Below are positions 25,162-34,120 of a stretch of DNA of 64,000 bases, piece after piece. Every line of letters starts with the position of its first letter. Position 1 is the first letter of the stretch. The position numbers and the translations under genes were made by a program. This stretch comes from Ochrobactrum sp. RH2CCR150. Its GTDB lineage: Bacteria > Pseudomonadota > Alphaproteobacteria > Rhizobiales > Rhizobiaceae. The stretch spans positions 1 through 64,000 of the forward strand of contig JACGXE010000016.1 of NCBI GenBank assembly GCA_014138095.1. The letters run 5' to 3'. Below the pieces are notes generated by a model. It was not told the origin of the DNA. It worked only from the letters and a program-made list of their open reading frames with translations, and made no database searches.

Positions 25162-27048
25162 ATGAGCTCCTCTAAAACGGTTTCTGCCGAATCCGGCGAA
25201 ACATTCAAGACCCTGCGCAATCTCTGGCCCTATATGTGGCCCGAGGACAGGCCGGACCTGCGCATGCGCGTGGTTTGGGCAACGTTCTATCTGGTCATTT
25301 CGAAGATCGTTCTCATTCTCGTTCCCTATTTCTTCAAATGGGCGACGAACGCGCTGAACGGACAGTTGCATGCGCCGGGCTATGTGCCGCTGTTCCTGAC
25401 CGGCGCGGTCATGCTCGTGGTGGCCTATAACGGATCGAGGATCGTGCAGGCCGGTCTCAACCAGCTGCGCGACGCCTTGTTCGCCAGTGTCGGCCAATAT
25501 GCAGTGCGTCAGCTTGCCTATCGCACATTCGTGCACATGCACCAGCTTTCGCTGCGCTTCCATCTGGAGCGGCGCACGGGCGGTCTGTCGCGCGTGATCG
25601 AGCGCGGCACGAAGGGCATCGAAACTATCGTCCGCTTCACCATTCTCAACACGCTGCCGACCATTCTGGAATTTGCGATGACGGCGGTGATCTTCGCGGT
25701 CTCCTACGGCATTTCCTATCTGGTCGTCGTGGCGGCGACGGTGGTGTTCTATACCTGGTTCACCATCAAGGCGAGCGACTGGCGCATCAACATCCGTCGC
25801 GAGATGAATGATTCCGATACGGACGCCAACACTAAGGCCATCGACTCCCTGCTGAACTTCGAAACGGTGAAGTATTTCGGCAATGAGACGATGGAAGCCC
25901 AGCGCTTCGACGCCTCCATGGCGCGTTATGAAAAGGCTGCAACCCAGACCTGGACCTCGCTCGGTTGGTTGAACTTCGGTCAGGCCGTGATCTTCGGCGT
26001 GGGCATGGCGATTGTCATGGTCATGTCGGCGCTGGAAGTGCGCGCTGGAACGCAATCCATCGGCGACTTCGTCTTCATCAACGCGCTGCTGATGCAGCTT
26101 TCCATTCCACTCAACTTCATCGGCTTCATCTATCGCGAAATCCGTCAGGGCCTGACCGATATTGAACAGATGTTCGACCTGCTCGATGTGAAGCAGGAAG
26201 TGAGCGACAAGCCGGGCGCCAAGCCGGTGCAGGTCGACAAGGGCGCGATCCGCTTTGATGACGTGCACTTTGCCTATGATTCCAGCCGTCCGATCCTCAA
26301 GGGCATCAGCTTCGAGGTGCCAGCAGGCAAGACGGTGGCGATAGTCGGGCCTTCGGGCGCTGGCAAGTCCACGATCTCGCGGTTGCTGTTCCGCTTCTAC
26401 GATATCCAGTCGGGCTCGGTGACCATCGACGGGCAGGACGTGCGTGACGTGACGCAGGAAAGCCTGCGCAAGGTCATCGGCATGGTGCCGCAGGATACGG
26501 TGCTGTTCAACGACACCATCGCCTATAATATTCGCTATGGCCGCACCGATGCGACCGAGAAAGAGGTGGAGAAGGCAGCCGATATGGCGCAGATCTCTCG
26601 TTTCATCCGGCATCTGCCGGACGGCTACAAGGCCATGGTCGGCGAGCGCGGTCTGAAGCTTTCAGGCGGTGAAAAGCAGCGCGTCGCGATCGCACGCACG
26701 ATCCTGAAAGCGCCGCCGATTCTGATCCTTGACGAAGCGACCTCGGCGCTGGATACGGCGACTGAGCAGGAAATCCAGTCAGCGCTGGATATTGTCAGCC
26801 GTGGCCGCACGACACTGGTTATCGCGCACCGTCTTTCGACGGTCATCGGTGCGGATGAAATCATCGTGCTCAAGGACGGTTTGATTGCCGAGCGCGGCAC
26901 TCACCGCCAGCTTCTGAAGCACAAGGGCCTTTATGCCTCGATGTGGGATCGTCAGCGTGAGGCCGACGAGGCCGAAGAACGCCTGCGTCAGGTTCGCGAG
27001 AGCGACGATATGGGCGTGGTTGTGCGCGGAACCCCTGCGGCGGAGTGA
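25162..27048 (+). CDS. Atm1-type ABC exporter (ABCB7/HMT family)
   Basis: This 628-residue half-transporter has a six-helix membrane domain at about 30-330 and an ATPase at about 350-600. The ATPase shows Walker [10 protein letters not shown], signature LSGGEKQR and Walker B ILILDEATSALD. The membrane part contains SLLNFETVKYFGNE, typical of Atm1/ABCB7 proteins. Bacterial homologues export glutathione-metal or persulfide conjugates; the mitochondrial ones serve Fe-S cluster assembly outside the organelle. Its position behind a cysteine-rich ArsR regulator fits metal or thiol-conjugate efflux. It functions as a homodimer in the inner membrane. Confidence 0.93.
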   Translation: MSSSKTVSAESGETFKTLRNLWPYMWPEDRPDLRMRVVWATFYLVISKIVLILVPYFFKWATNALNGQLHAPGYVPLFLTGAVMLVVAYNGSRIVQAGLNQLRDALFASVGQYAVRQLAYRTFVHMHQLSLRFHLERRTGGLSRVIERGTKGIETIVRFTILNTLPTILEFAMTAVIFAVSYGISYLVVVAATVVFYTWFTIKASDWRINIRREMNDSDTDANTKAIDSLLNFETVKYFGNETMEAQRFDASMARYEKAATQTWTSLGWLNFGQAVIFGVGMAIVMVMSALEVRAGTQSIGDFVFINALLMQLSIPLNFIGFIYREIRQGLTDIEQMFDLLDVKQEVSDKPGAKPVQVDKGAIRFDDVHFAYDSSRPILKGISFEVPAGKTVAIVGPSGAGKSTISRLLFRFYDIQSGSVTIDGQDVRDVTQESLRKVIGMVPQDTVLFNDTIAYNIRYGRTDATEKEVEKAADMAQISRFIRHLPDGYKAMVGERGLKLSGGEKQRVAIARTILKAPPILILDEATSALDTATEQEIQSALDIVSRGRTTLVIAHRLSTVIGADEIIVLKDGLIAERGTHRQLLKHKGLYASMWDRQREADEAEERLRQVRESDDMGVVVRGTPAAE

Positions 27049-27133
27049 TCACGCCACCTGACAGTCGTGCATAAATTGCGAAATGCATTTTGAGATTCCG
27101 GGAGTCATGCGCTACATACGGCTAAAGCGTTTT

Positions 27134-27226
27134 GCAGCCAAATGGGAACATTTGGCTGCGCACAAATGCGGCCCGAGCAACGATTTAGAGCGCCGGTCTG
27201 GTGAAGCCAGATCGGATGCGCTCTAA
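27134..27226. repeat. Compound palindromic element upstream of psd
   Basis: It begins with a perfect 11-bp hairpin with loop ggaa (27134-27159: gcagccaaatg / catttggctgc). A second hairpin has outer arms ttagagcgc (27185-27193) and gcgctctaa (27218-27226) and a nearly complementary inner stem. The end shares ggatgcgctctaaa with the element at 13713-13762. It fills the gap between the exporter and psd. Confidence 0.75.
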
Positions 27227-27242
27227 ATACGAGGAACAAGCG

Positions 27243-27941
27243 ATGAGCCTGACTGACACTATCCGCAACACTTTCGCGCCGATTCATCGGGAAGGCTATC
27301 CGTTCATAGCGGGCTTTTTCGTGGTTTCGCTGATCCTTGGCTGGTTGTGGAACCCGCTTTTCTGGATCGGCATGGTGCTCACGGTCTGGTGCATCTATTT
27401 CTACCGCGATCCCGAACGCGTGACGCCGATGGACGACGATCTCGTCATCAGCCCGGCGGACGGCAAGGTCTCTTTCGTCGGCCCGGCCATCCCGCCTGCA
27501 GAGCTTGATCTGGGCCTCGAGCCGCTGATGCGCGTTTCCGTGTTCATGAATGTCTTTTCCGTGCACATCAACCGCTCGCCGGTTCGCGGTCAGATCGTCA
27601 AGGTCGAGCATCGCCCGGGCAAGTTCCTCAATGCGGAACTGGACAAGGCCAGCACCGAAAATGAACGCAACAGCGTTCTGATCGAAAGCCCGCATGGCAA
27701 AGTCGGCGTGGTGCAGATCGCCGGTCTGGTGGCGCGCCGCATCGTGTGCTGGTCGAGCCAGAACGACGATTTGTCGGTTGGCGAGCGTTTCGGCCTTATT
27801 CGCTTCGGTTCGCGCGTCGATGTTTACCTGCCAGCCGATGCGACTGTGCGCGTTGCCGTGGGTCAGACGGCTGTTGCCGGTGAAACGGTGCTTGCCGATT
27901 ACGGCAGCAACCGCAGCGAACCCGTTGTCCGGATTGCATAG
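27243..27941 (+). CDS. psd: Phosphatidylserine decarboxylase proenzyme
   Basis: The enzyme makes phosphatidylethanolamine from phosphatidylserine at the inner membrane. The 232-residue protein is the short type, with an N-terminal hydrophobic hairpin ([20 protein letters not shown]), the [12 protein letters not shown] block, [12 protein letters not shown] and the self-cleavage Gly-Ser in [11 protein letters not shown], whose serine becomes the pyruvoyl cofactor. The ATG at 27243 begins the normal N-terminus ([20 protein letters not shown]). pssA follows after three bases, so consecutive steps of PE synthesis are translated from one message. Confidence 0.96.
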   Translation: MSLTDTIRNTFAPIHREGYPFIAGFFVVSLILGWLWNPLFWIGMVLTVWCIYFYRDPERVTPMDDDLVISPADGKVSFVGPAIPPAELDLGLEPLMRVSVFMNVFSVHINRSPVRGQIVKVEHRPGKFLNAELDKASTENERNSVLIESPHGKVGVVQIAGLVARRIVCWSSQNDDLSVGERFGLIRFGSRVDVYLPADATVRVAVGQTAVAGETVLADYGSNRSEPVVRIA

Positions 27942-27944
27942 AAC

Positions 27945-28808
27945 ATGGGAACACCCTTTCCGCCTTTTGAGCCCAATGGCCGCGTGGATTCATCCCGCGG
28001 CCCAAAGCTGTCGCAGATACCGCTGCGTATCGTTATTCCGAACCTCATCACGGTTCTGGCCATTTGTGCCGGTCTGACCGGCATTCGTCTTGCCTTTGAA
28101 AACCGCTTTGAGCTGGCCGTCGCCATGGTGCTGGTCGCGGCATTTCTCGATGGTATCGACGGTCGTGTTGCGCGCATGATGAAAGGCTCGTCGAAATTCG
28201 GCGAGCAGATGGATTCCCTCGCCGATATCGTCAATTTTGGCGTTGCGCCCGCGCTGGTGCTTTATGCATTCATGCTGGATCAGGCGCGTTCCTTCGGCTG
28301 GATTGCCGGTCTTCTCTATGCGATTGCCTGCTGCCTTCGTCTGGCGCGCTTCAATGTGATGCTGGAAGACCCGAACCGGCCCGCCTGGCAGAGCAACTAT
28401 TTCATCGGCGTGCCCGCGCCCGCTGGCGCCATGCTGGTGCTGTTGCCGGTCTATCTCGGTTTTCTCGGCCTGACGCCCTCGCGCGGGCTGGCCTTTGGCG
28501 TTGCCATTTATACCGTGGCCATCGCGTTCCTGCTGGTCAGCCGTCTGCCGGTTTATAACGGCAAATCGGCGGGCAGCCTCGTGCGCCGCGATATCGTTAT
28601 GCCGCTGATCCTCTGCGTGGTTGTTTATGTGGCGTTCCTGATGAGCTTCACATGGCAGACGCTGAGCCTGACGGCTCTGGTCTATCTGGCTTTCCTGCCG
28701 TTCAGCCTTGCCGCATGGAACCGTCGCGAGGCAGCGGATCGCGCTGCGGCGGCAGAACCGGCGACCGATAGCGAAGAAGAAAAGCCGTCACCGTCAGAAG
28801 ACAAGTGA
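27945..28808 (+). CDS. pssA: CDP-diacylglycerol--serine O-phosphatidyltransferase
   Basis: This is an integral membrane enzyme that makes phosphatidylserine, the substrate of the preceding psd. The 287-residue protein has the CDP-alcohol phosphotransferase motif as DGIDGRVARMMKGSSKFGEQ followed by MDSLADIVNFG, matching D-G-x2-A-R-x8-G-x3-D-x3-D. About eight hydrophobic helices follow, and the tail is acidic and charged (EPATDSEEEKPSPSEDK). The last 15 bases overlap the convergent P-loop gene. Confidence 0.96.
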   Translation: MGTPFPPFEPNGRVDSSRGPKLSQIPLRIVIPNLITVLAICAGLTGIRLAFENRFELAVAMVLVAAFLDGIDGRVARMMKGSSKFGEQMDSLADIVNFGVAPALVLYAFMLDQARSFGWIAGLLYAIACCLRLARFNVMLEDPNRPAWQSNYFIGVPAPAGAMLVLLPVYLGFLGLTPSRGLAFGVAIYTVAIAFLLVSRLPVYNGKSAGSLVRRDIVMPLILCVVVYVAFLMSFTWQTLSLTALVYLAFLPFSLAAWNRREAADRAAAAEPATDSEEEKPSPSEDK

Positions 28809-29351
28809 CGGCAGTTTTTCCAGAATGAACTCAACGCGCTCCTCGACCGAAGTTTTCGGCAGGAGCGCGATTTCATATCCGAACCGGCGATAGATTGTCT
28901 CCATCGCTGTGAATGTTCGCACAGCCTCATCGAAGTCCTGTTTGCGTTCGGCATCCTGCCTGAAAATTTCCGGCCATGGCGGGGCGAGAAATACCGTTTT
29001 GTTATAACGAATCTGCTGCGCAGCCGCTTCCATATGTGAAGGCACCGGCAGGCTGCAGAGCGAAAGATAACCGATCACATCCGGCACACCGCGATCAAAG
29101 AAGACCGGCTCTGTTTGGTCTTGTGCCGAGCGATGTGACCGCATTTCCCACGACAACATCAGTTCGGCAAAGAGCGCGCGGTCGTCCCAGGGTAGGGCCG
29201 TGCCGCCTATGGCAACCTGATCCTGAATGATGGCGCGCCCGGCTTCCACGGTGCGCGCAAAACCTCGCTGTTCGAGCGCATTGATCAGCGTGCTCTTGCC
29301 CGATCCGGGACCGCCGCTGATGACAAGAAATCGTGCATGGGTGTCAGCCAT
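28794..29351 (-). CDS. P-loop ATPase/kinase-like protein (AAA_28 type)
   Basis: This 185-residue protein has the Walker A loop GGPGSGKST (13-21) and a DRGVPD motif (about 91-96), and ends with a conserved-looking YRRFGYEIALLPK...VEERVEFIL. This is the pattern of the AAA_28 group, small P-loop proteins resembling nucleotide kinases, of unknown substrate. It converges on pssA with a 15-base overlap. The 183 bases upstream, before the SDR gene, hold no convincing gene, only an imperfect hairpin at 29498-29525. Confidence 0.82.
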   Translation of the reverse strand: MADTHARFLVISGGPGSGKSTLINALEQRGFARTVEAGRAIIQDQVAIGGTALPWDDRALFAELMLSWEMRSHRSAQDQTEPVFFDRGVPDVIGYLSLCSLPVPSHMEAAAQQIRYNKTVFLAPPWPEIFRQDAERKQDFDEAVRTFTAMETIYRRFGYEIALLPKTSVEERVEFILEKLPSLVF

Positions 29352-29534
29352 TCTGTTCTCCAGACAATAAATTGCGTTGCGGCGTGCGAAAGGCGCATGC
29401 CGGTGACGATAGATTTCTTTGGAAGGGGAGAGGGAAAAAGCCCGCTAAAAAAGGCCGAAGACAAGGCGGCGAGGGGAGCTAATATCAGTAAAGTATCGCT
29501 GGCCCAGCAGATTAGCAAGGCCAGCTAAAAAGCA

Positions 29535-30275
29535 TTACGACGGCATATGATAGTCGAGGAAGCGGTCCTGACGCACGTCAAACAGCTTGCCCGTGACGTC
29601 GAGCGCCGGATCGGCAAGCTTGACGATCTTTTCGGCCACATCCTGCGGTGTCGGCAGGGTGTCCGGGTCTTCGCCGGGCATCGCCTGTGCGCGCATGGCC
29701 GTGCGGGTTGCTCCGGGATTGACTGAGTTGACGTTCAGAGCCATCTGCTTGGTCTCTTCAGCCCAGCTGCGGGCCATGACCTCGACAGCTGCCTTGGAAG
29801 CCGCATAGGGCCCCCAGAAGGCGCGGCAGCTATGTGCAACGCCCGATGACAGCAGAATGGCGCGTCCGGCATCGGAAAGGCGCAGCAGCGGATCGGTGGA
29901 GCGGATGAGACGCCAGACGCTCGTCACGTTGACATTCATGACCTTTTCAAAGGTCTTTGCTTCCACATGACCGATTGGCGAGATGGTGCCCAGCACGCCC
30001 GCATTGGCGACCATGATATCAAGCTTGCCCCAGCGCTCGTGGATCGAGCCGCCAAGACGGTCGATGGCTTCCATATCGGTGATGTCGAGCGGCACCAAAG
30101 TCGCATTGCCGCCGAGCTTGCGAATATCGTCGTCCAGCTCTTCAAGCCCGCCGACGGTCCGCGCAACCGCGATCACATGCGCGCCGCGTTTCGCCAGTTC
30201 CAGTGAAAGAAAATACCCGATGCCGCGCGATGCGCCCGTTACCAAGGCCAGCCGGCCCGTAAGGTCGATTGTCAT
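29535..30275 (-). CDS. SDR-family NAD(P)-dependent oxidoreductase
   Basis: This is a 246-residue short-chain dehydrogenase. It shows the cofactor motif TGASRGIG (13-20), NAGVLG, the catalytic Ser in LLSSGVAHSC and YAASK (Tyr/Lys pair), then the NSVNPGATRTAMRAQA segment. The substrate is unknown. It is the last gene of the dnaB-radA-cvpA-purF-SDR series on the minus strand, an order I recall from other Rhizobiales. It lies 69 bases from purF, with a short GC hairpin (30311-30326) in between. Confidence 0.9.
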   Translation of the reverse strand: MTIDLTGRLALVTGASRGIGYFLSLELAKRGAHVIAVARTVGGLEELDDDIRKLGGNATLVPLDITDMEAIDRLGGSIHERWGKLDIMVANAGVLGTISPIGHVEAKTFEKVMNVNVTSVWRLIRSTDPLLRLSDAGRAILLSSGVAHSCRAFWGPYAASKAAVEVMARSWAEETKQMALNVNSVNPGATRTAMRAQAMPGEDPDTLPTPQDVAEKIVKLADPALDVTGKLFDVRQDRFLDYHMPS

Positions 30276-30344
30276 TCCGTCCCCAATGACTTTTTATGTG
30301 AAGGATTGGAGCGGCCCGCAGGCCGCCCAGTTCGCGAATGTGCG

Positions 30345-31835
30345 TTAGCCGTTGCTGGCGAGCAGCGACAGCGTGTGGATGTTGCTTTCGCCTTCCTGAT
30401 CGAGAAGGCGGGTCGGGTAATCGCCCGTGAAGTAGTGATCGGTGAAGGCAGGCGCCTTCGGATCACGCGCCTTGCCGCCGACCGCCTTGTAGAGACCGTC
30501 GATAGACAGGAAGGCCAGCGAATCCGCACCGATGTAACGGCACATGGATTCCAGATCTTCATGCTGGTTGGCGAGAAGCTTGTCGGCGTGCGGCGTGTCG
30601 ATGCCGTAGAAATCCGGATGATAGATCATCGGGCTTGCCACGCGCATATGCACTTCCTTCGCGCCGGCATCGCGCATCATCTGCACGATCTTGACCGAGG
30701 TGGTGCCGCGCACGATGGAATCATCCACCAGAACAACACGCTTGCCTTCGATCATCGCGCGATTGGCCGAATGCTTCAGCTTCACGCCCAAAGCGCGAAT
30801 CTGCTGGGTCGGCTCAATGAAAGTGCGACCGACATAATGGTTGCGGATGATGCCATATTCGAACGGAATGCCGCTTGCCTGCGCAAAGCCGAGCGCCGCA
30901 GGCGTGCCGCCATCGGGCACCGGCACGATGACATCGGCTTCGACACCGGCCTCATCAGCCAGTTCGATACCCATATTCTTGCGCGCGACATAGACGCTGC
31001 GTCCGCCGACGACCGAATCCGGACGGGCGAAATAGACATATTCGAACAGGCACAGACGTTCCGGCTGCGGGTTTTCCGCCTTGATGCACTGGGTGGTGAT
31101 CGAGCCGTCCTGCTGGATTTCGCAGACGATCACTTCGCCATTTTCAACGTCGCGAATGTATTTCGCGCCAATGATGTCGAGGGCGCAGGTTTCCGAACAG
31201 AAGATCGGCTTGCCATCCAGTTCGCCCATGACGAGCGGACGAATGCCGATGCTGTCGCGCGCGGCGATCAGCTTGGTGCGGGTCAGCGCCAGCATGGCGT
31301 AGCCGCCTTCAACCTGACGGATCGCATCCACGAAACGGTCGGAAGACGAGGCGAAACGCGAACGGGCGATCATATGCAAAACGACTTCCGTGTCGGAAGT
31401 CGCCTGAAAGATCGCGCCTGAAGCGATGAGCTGTTTGCGCAGCGAGATGCCGTTGGTGAAATTGCCGTTATGGGCAATCGCAATGCCGCCGACTTCCAGT
31501 TCTGCGAAAAGCGGCTGCACATTGCGCAGGATCGTTTCGCCGGTCGTGGAATAGCGCACATGGCCGATGGCGCGGTCGCCGGGCAGGCGGTTCAGCGTGG
31601 CGGCGTCGGTGAAATGGTCGCCAACGAGGCCCATATGGCGTTCAGAGTGGAAGCGGCGATTGTGATAGGACACAATACCGGCGGCTTCCTGTCCGCGATG
31701 CTGAAGGGCGTGCAGACCGAGCGCTGTCAGCGCCGCGGCGTCCTCATGACCCAAAATGCCGAATACACCACACTCTTCATGCAGGGTGTCGTCATCCAGC
31801 ATAAAGGAAGTCTCATCATGCGATTGTTGGAACAT
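30345..31835 (-). CDS. purF: Amidophosphoribosyltransferase
   Basis: This enzyme catalyses the committed step of purine synthesis: it replaces the pyrophosphate of PRPP by an amino group from glutamine. The 496-residue protein has the N-terminal nucleophile cysteine in EECGVFGILGHEDAAA after a short propeptide. The glutamine-amidotransferase domain follows (about 12-250), then a PRPP-binding domain with VVLVDDSIVRGTT. I chose the ATG ending at 31835, which has AAAGG upstream. An ATG ending at 31877 adds 14 residues with no ribosome site, and one ending at 31802 is also possible. It is 135 bases or more from cvpA, with a terminator between. Confidence 0.95.
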   Translation of the reverse strand: MFQQSHDETSFMLDDDTLHEECGVFGILGHEDAAALTALGLHALQHRGQEAAGIVSYHNRRFHSERHMGLVGDHFTDAATLNRLPGDRAIGHVRYSTTGETILRNVQPLFAELEVGGIAIAHNGNFTNGISLRKQLIASGAIFQATSDTEVVLHMIARSRFASSSDRFVDAIRQVEGGYAMLALTRTKLIAARDSIGIRPLVMGELDGKPIFCSETCALDIIGAKYIRDVENGEVIVCEIQQDGSITTQCIKAENPQPERLCLFEYVYFARPDSVVGGRSVYVARKNMGIELADEAGVEADVIVPVPDGGTPAALGFAQASGIPFEYGIIRNHYVGRTFIEPTQQIRALGVKLKHSANRAMIEGKRVVLVDDSIVRGTTSVKIVQMMRDAGAKEVHMRVASPMIYHPDFYGIDTPHADKLLANQHEDLESMCRYIGADSLAFLSIDGLYKAVGGKARDPKAPAFTDHYFTGDYPTRLLDQEGESNIHTLSLLASNG

Positions 31836-31960
31836 TGTCCGCAAGGCCTTTCGATTGCGGGTTGTTAAAAACAACATTTACATGAAAGGACGCTGTTTTG
31901 AAAGCGATCCCTTGAACCCGCGTCAGTTAAGCTGATCATATAGGCCTTCATTGGGGCCAA

Positions 31961-31997
31961 AAACAGATGAAACCGGCACAAGCCGGTTTCAATTTTT
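31961..31997 (-). terminator. Terminator of cvpA
   Basis: Arms gaaaccggc (31969-31977) and gccggtttc (31982-31990) are flanked by T-rich sequence on both strands. It lies just after the cvpA stop and separates it from purF. Confidence 0.8.
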
Positions 31998-32012
31998 CAC
32001 ATCAGATTCTGA

Positions 32013-32588
32013 TTATTGCTGCGCTGGCGCGTCATCCGGAACAGGTGCTTCTTCCTGATCGCCGGTGGCCGGTGCGTTGCGCTGCGGCTTGAATTTTTCA
32101 ACCATCGATTCAGGGTCGGCAGGCAGGAGATTGCGCAGCTGTTCGCCGAAGGAATCGAGCATCGGCTTCGATTTCGCATTGGTGATCCAGGCAGGCTGGT
32201 TATCCGGCACCGCCCAGTTGAAGAACAGCATGGCGACGACCATCAGCAGAACACCGCGTGCGGCGCCGAACAGGAAGCCCAGCGTGCGGTCGAGCGCGCC
32301 GATGCGGCTGTCGATGATGAAATCCGCGATCTTCATGGTGATCAGCGAAACGATGATCAGCACCACGAGGAAAACCGCAGCCATGGCGGCGATCATCGCA
32401 AGAGTTTCGTTGTTGATATAGGGCTTTATGTAGGGCAGCACCGGCTTATAGAATAGGAAAGCGGCAGCTGCTGCCGCAGCCCAGGATACGAGCGACAGTA
32501 CTTCGCGGGAAAAACCGCGCACCATCGCCAGAACCGCTGATACCAGCGTTATCCCGAGTAGAATTCCATCAAGCATGGTTATGGGCAT
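32013..32588 (-). CDS. CvpA family membrane protein
   Basis: This is a 191-residue protein with four hydrophobic helices in the first 125 residues (TMLDGILLGITLVSAVLAMV onward), the RGFSREVLSLVSWAAAAAAA motif and DFIIDSRIGALDRTLGFLFG. That is the CvpA fold. The tail is charged and Pro/Ala-rich. CvpA proteins affect envelope homeostasis and colicin V production in Escherichia coli; the mechanism is unclear. It lies directly upstream of purF here, as in many bacteria, but a terminator separates them. Confidence 0.9.
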   Translation of the reverse strand: MPITMLDGILLGITLVSAVLAMVRGFSREVLSLVSWAAAAAAAFLFYKPVLPYIKPYINNETLAMIAAMAAVFLVVLIIVSLITMKIADFIIDSRIGALDRTLGFLFGAARGVLLMVVAMLFFNWAVPDNQPAWITNAKSKPMLDSFGEQLRNLLPADPESMVEKFKPQRNAPATGDQEEAPVPDDAPAQQ

Positions 32589-32659
32589 TCTGGCCTGTCC
32601 TTAGTTTTTCGCGCAAGCGTTCCGGTGCGCAGGGCAGTCAAAGACGCGGAAGCTTACCA

Positions 32660-32684
32660 CTGGAAGGTTGACAGAACCTTCCAG
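32660..32684. other. Intercistronic hairpin between radA and cvpA
   Basis: Perfect 10-bp arms ctggaaggtt / aaccttccag with a five-base loop lie 18 bases past the radA stop. No T-run follows, so it may be an RNA-processing or partial attenuation structure. Confidence 0.5.
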
Positions 32685-32701
32685 CTTCACATTCCCGATT
32701 A

Positions 32702-34093
32702 TTACTTCTTTCCGGCACCCGATGCTGCAATGCGTGCAACGAGGTCGGGCAGGGCGGCTGTTTCCATAAGACGGAAGCTGCGATCTTTCCAGAGTTCGCC
32801 GCTACCGCTTGGTACTTCCGCCTGCCGGAAGCCGAGTTTCTCCGCTTCCTTCAATCTCTGTACTGCATGCGTCACCGCACGAACAGCACCGGAAAGGCTG
32901 ATTTCGCCGAAATAAACACAATCTGGCGGAAGGGCAATACCGGCCATCGAGGAAACGAGCGCCGAAGCAACGGCAATATCGGCAGCCGGTTCGCTGATCC
33001 GGTAGCCGCCCGCAACATTCAGATAGACGTCATGCTGCCCAAAACGCACCCCGCAATGCGATTCCAGCACGGCGAGGATCATGGCGAGACGCCCGCCATC
33101 CCAGCCCACGACAGCGCGGCGTGGCGTGCCGAGAGAGGAGGGGGCGACAAGGGCCTGAATTTCCACCAGAACCGGGCGCGTGCCTTCCATACCGGCGAAA
33201 ACCGCAGCTCCCGGTGCTTTCTCGTTGCGTTCGCCAAGGAAAAGCTCGGACGGATTGGACACTTCGCGCAAGCCGCCATCGGACATTTCGAAAACGCCGA
33301 TTTCGTCGGTGGGGCCGAAGCGGTTCTTCACTGTGCGCAAGATGCGGTAATGATGCCCGCCTTCGCCTTCGAAATAGAGAACGCCATCGACCATGTGCTC
33401 GACCACGCGCGGGCCGGCAATCTGGCCGTCCTTGGTGACGTGGCCGACCAGCACCACCGCAGCGCCTGTCTGCTTGGCGTAACGGATCATCGCTTGCGCC
33501 GAGGATCGCACCTGCGTAACCGTGCCGGGTGCTGAATCCGCCATATCGGTCCACAAGGTCTGGATCGAATCGATGATGACCAGATCGGGGCGTTTGCCAT
33601 CGGAAATGGTGGCGATGATGTCTTCGACATTGGTTTCGGCAGCAAGTTCTACTGCGGATGTGGCGACGCCGAGACGCTGCGCGCGCAGGCGGATCTGTGC
33701 GACGGCTTCTTCGCCCGAAACATAGACGATGCGGTGGCCGCGATTGGCAAGGGCTGCTGCCGCCTGCGTCAGAAGTGTGGATTTGCCGATGCCGGGATCG
33801 CCGCCAATCAGCAGCGCCGAACCGCGCACGAAACCGCCGCCAGTCACCCGGTCGAGTTCGCTGATGCCGGAAATAATGCGCGGGGCATCTTCAATGTCAC
33901 CGGAAAGCGAGGTCAGCGCCACGGCGCGACCCTTGCGCTTCGACAACATGGCGCCCGGACCGGAGCCGATGCCGCTATTGGTGCCTTCCTCGACGAGCGT
34001 GTTCCACTCGCCGCAGGAATCGCACTTGCCCGCCCAGCGCGTATGCACTGTGCCGCAATTCTGGCAGATGAACTGAATGCGCGCCTTGGCCAT
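32702..34093 (-). CDS. radA: DNA repair protein RadA
   Basis: RadA is a RecA-like ATPase that processes branched recombination intermediates and drives branch migration. The 463-residue protein has the zinc finger CQNCGTVHTRWAGKCDSCGE (10-29), Walker A GGDPGIGKST, the RadA-specific KNRFG motif (KNRFGPTDEIGVF) and a C-terminal Lon-like domain. It follows dnaB by 27 bases on the same strand. In several other Rhizobiales I recall an alanine racemase gene between them; none fits here. Confidence 0.97.
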   Translation of the reverse strand: MAKARIQFICQNCGTVHTRWAGKCDSCGEWNTLVEEGTNSGIGSGPGAMLSKRKGRAVALTSLSGDIEDAPRIISGISELDRVTGGGFVRGSALLIGGDPGIGKSTLLTQAAAALANRGHRIVYVSGEEAVAQIRLRAQRLGVATSAVELAAETNVEDIIATISDGKRPDLVIIDSIQTLWTDMADSAPGTVTQVRSSAQAMIRYAKQTGAAVVLVGHVTKDGQIAGPRVVEHMVDGVLYFEGEGGHHYRILRTVKNRFGPTDEIGVFEMSDGGLREVSNPSELFLGERNEKAPGAAVFAGMEGTRPVLVEIQALVAPSSLGTPRRAVVGWDGGRLAMILAVLESHCGVRFGQHDVYLNVAGGYRISEPAADIAVASALVSSMAGIALPPDCVYFGEISLSGAVRAVTHAVQRLKEAEKLGFRQAEVPSGSGELWKDRSFRLMETAALPDLVARIAASGAGKK

Positions 34094-34120
34094 CAGAGAC
34101 GCGCCCTTTTCGAAGAGATA

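Noticed and set aside
29337-29528. A 63-codon plus-strand frame between the P-loop gene and the SDR gene
   Set aside because: No ribosome site or family match; its start lies in the promoter region of the P-loop gene.
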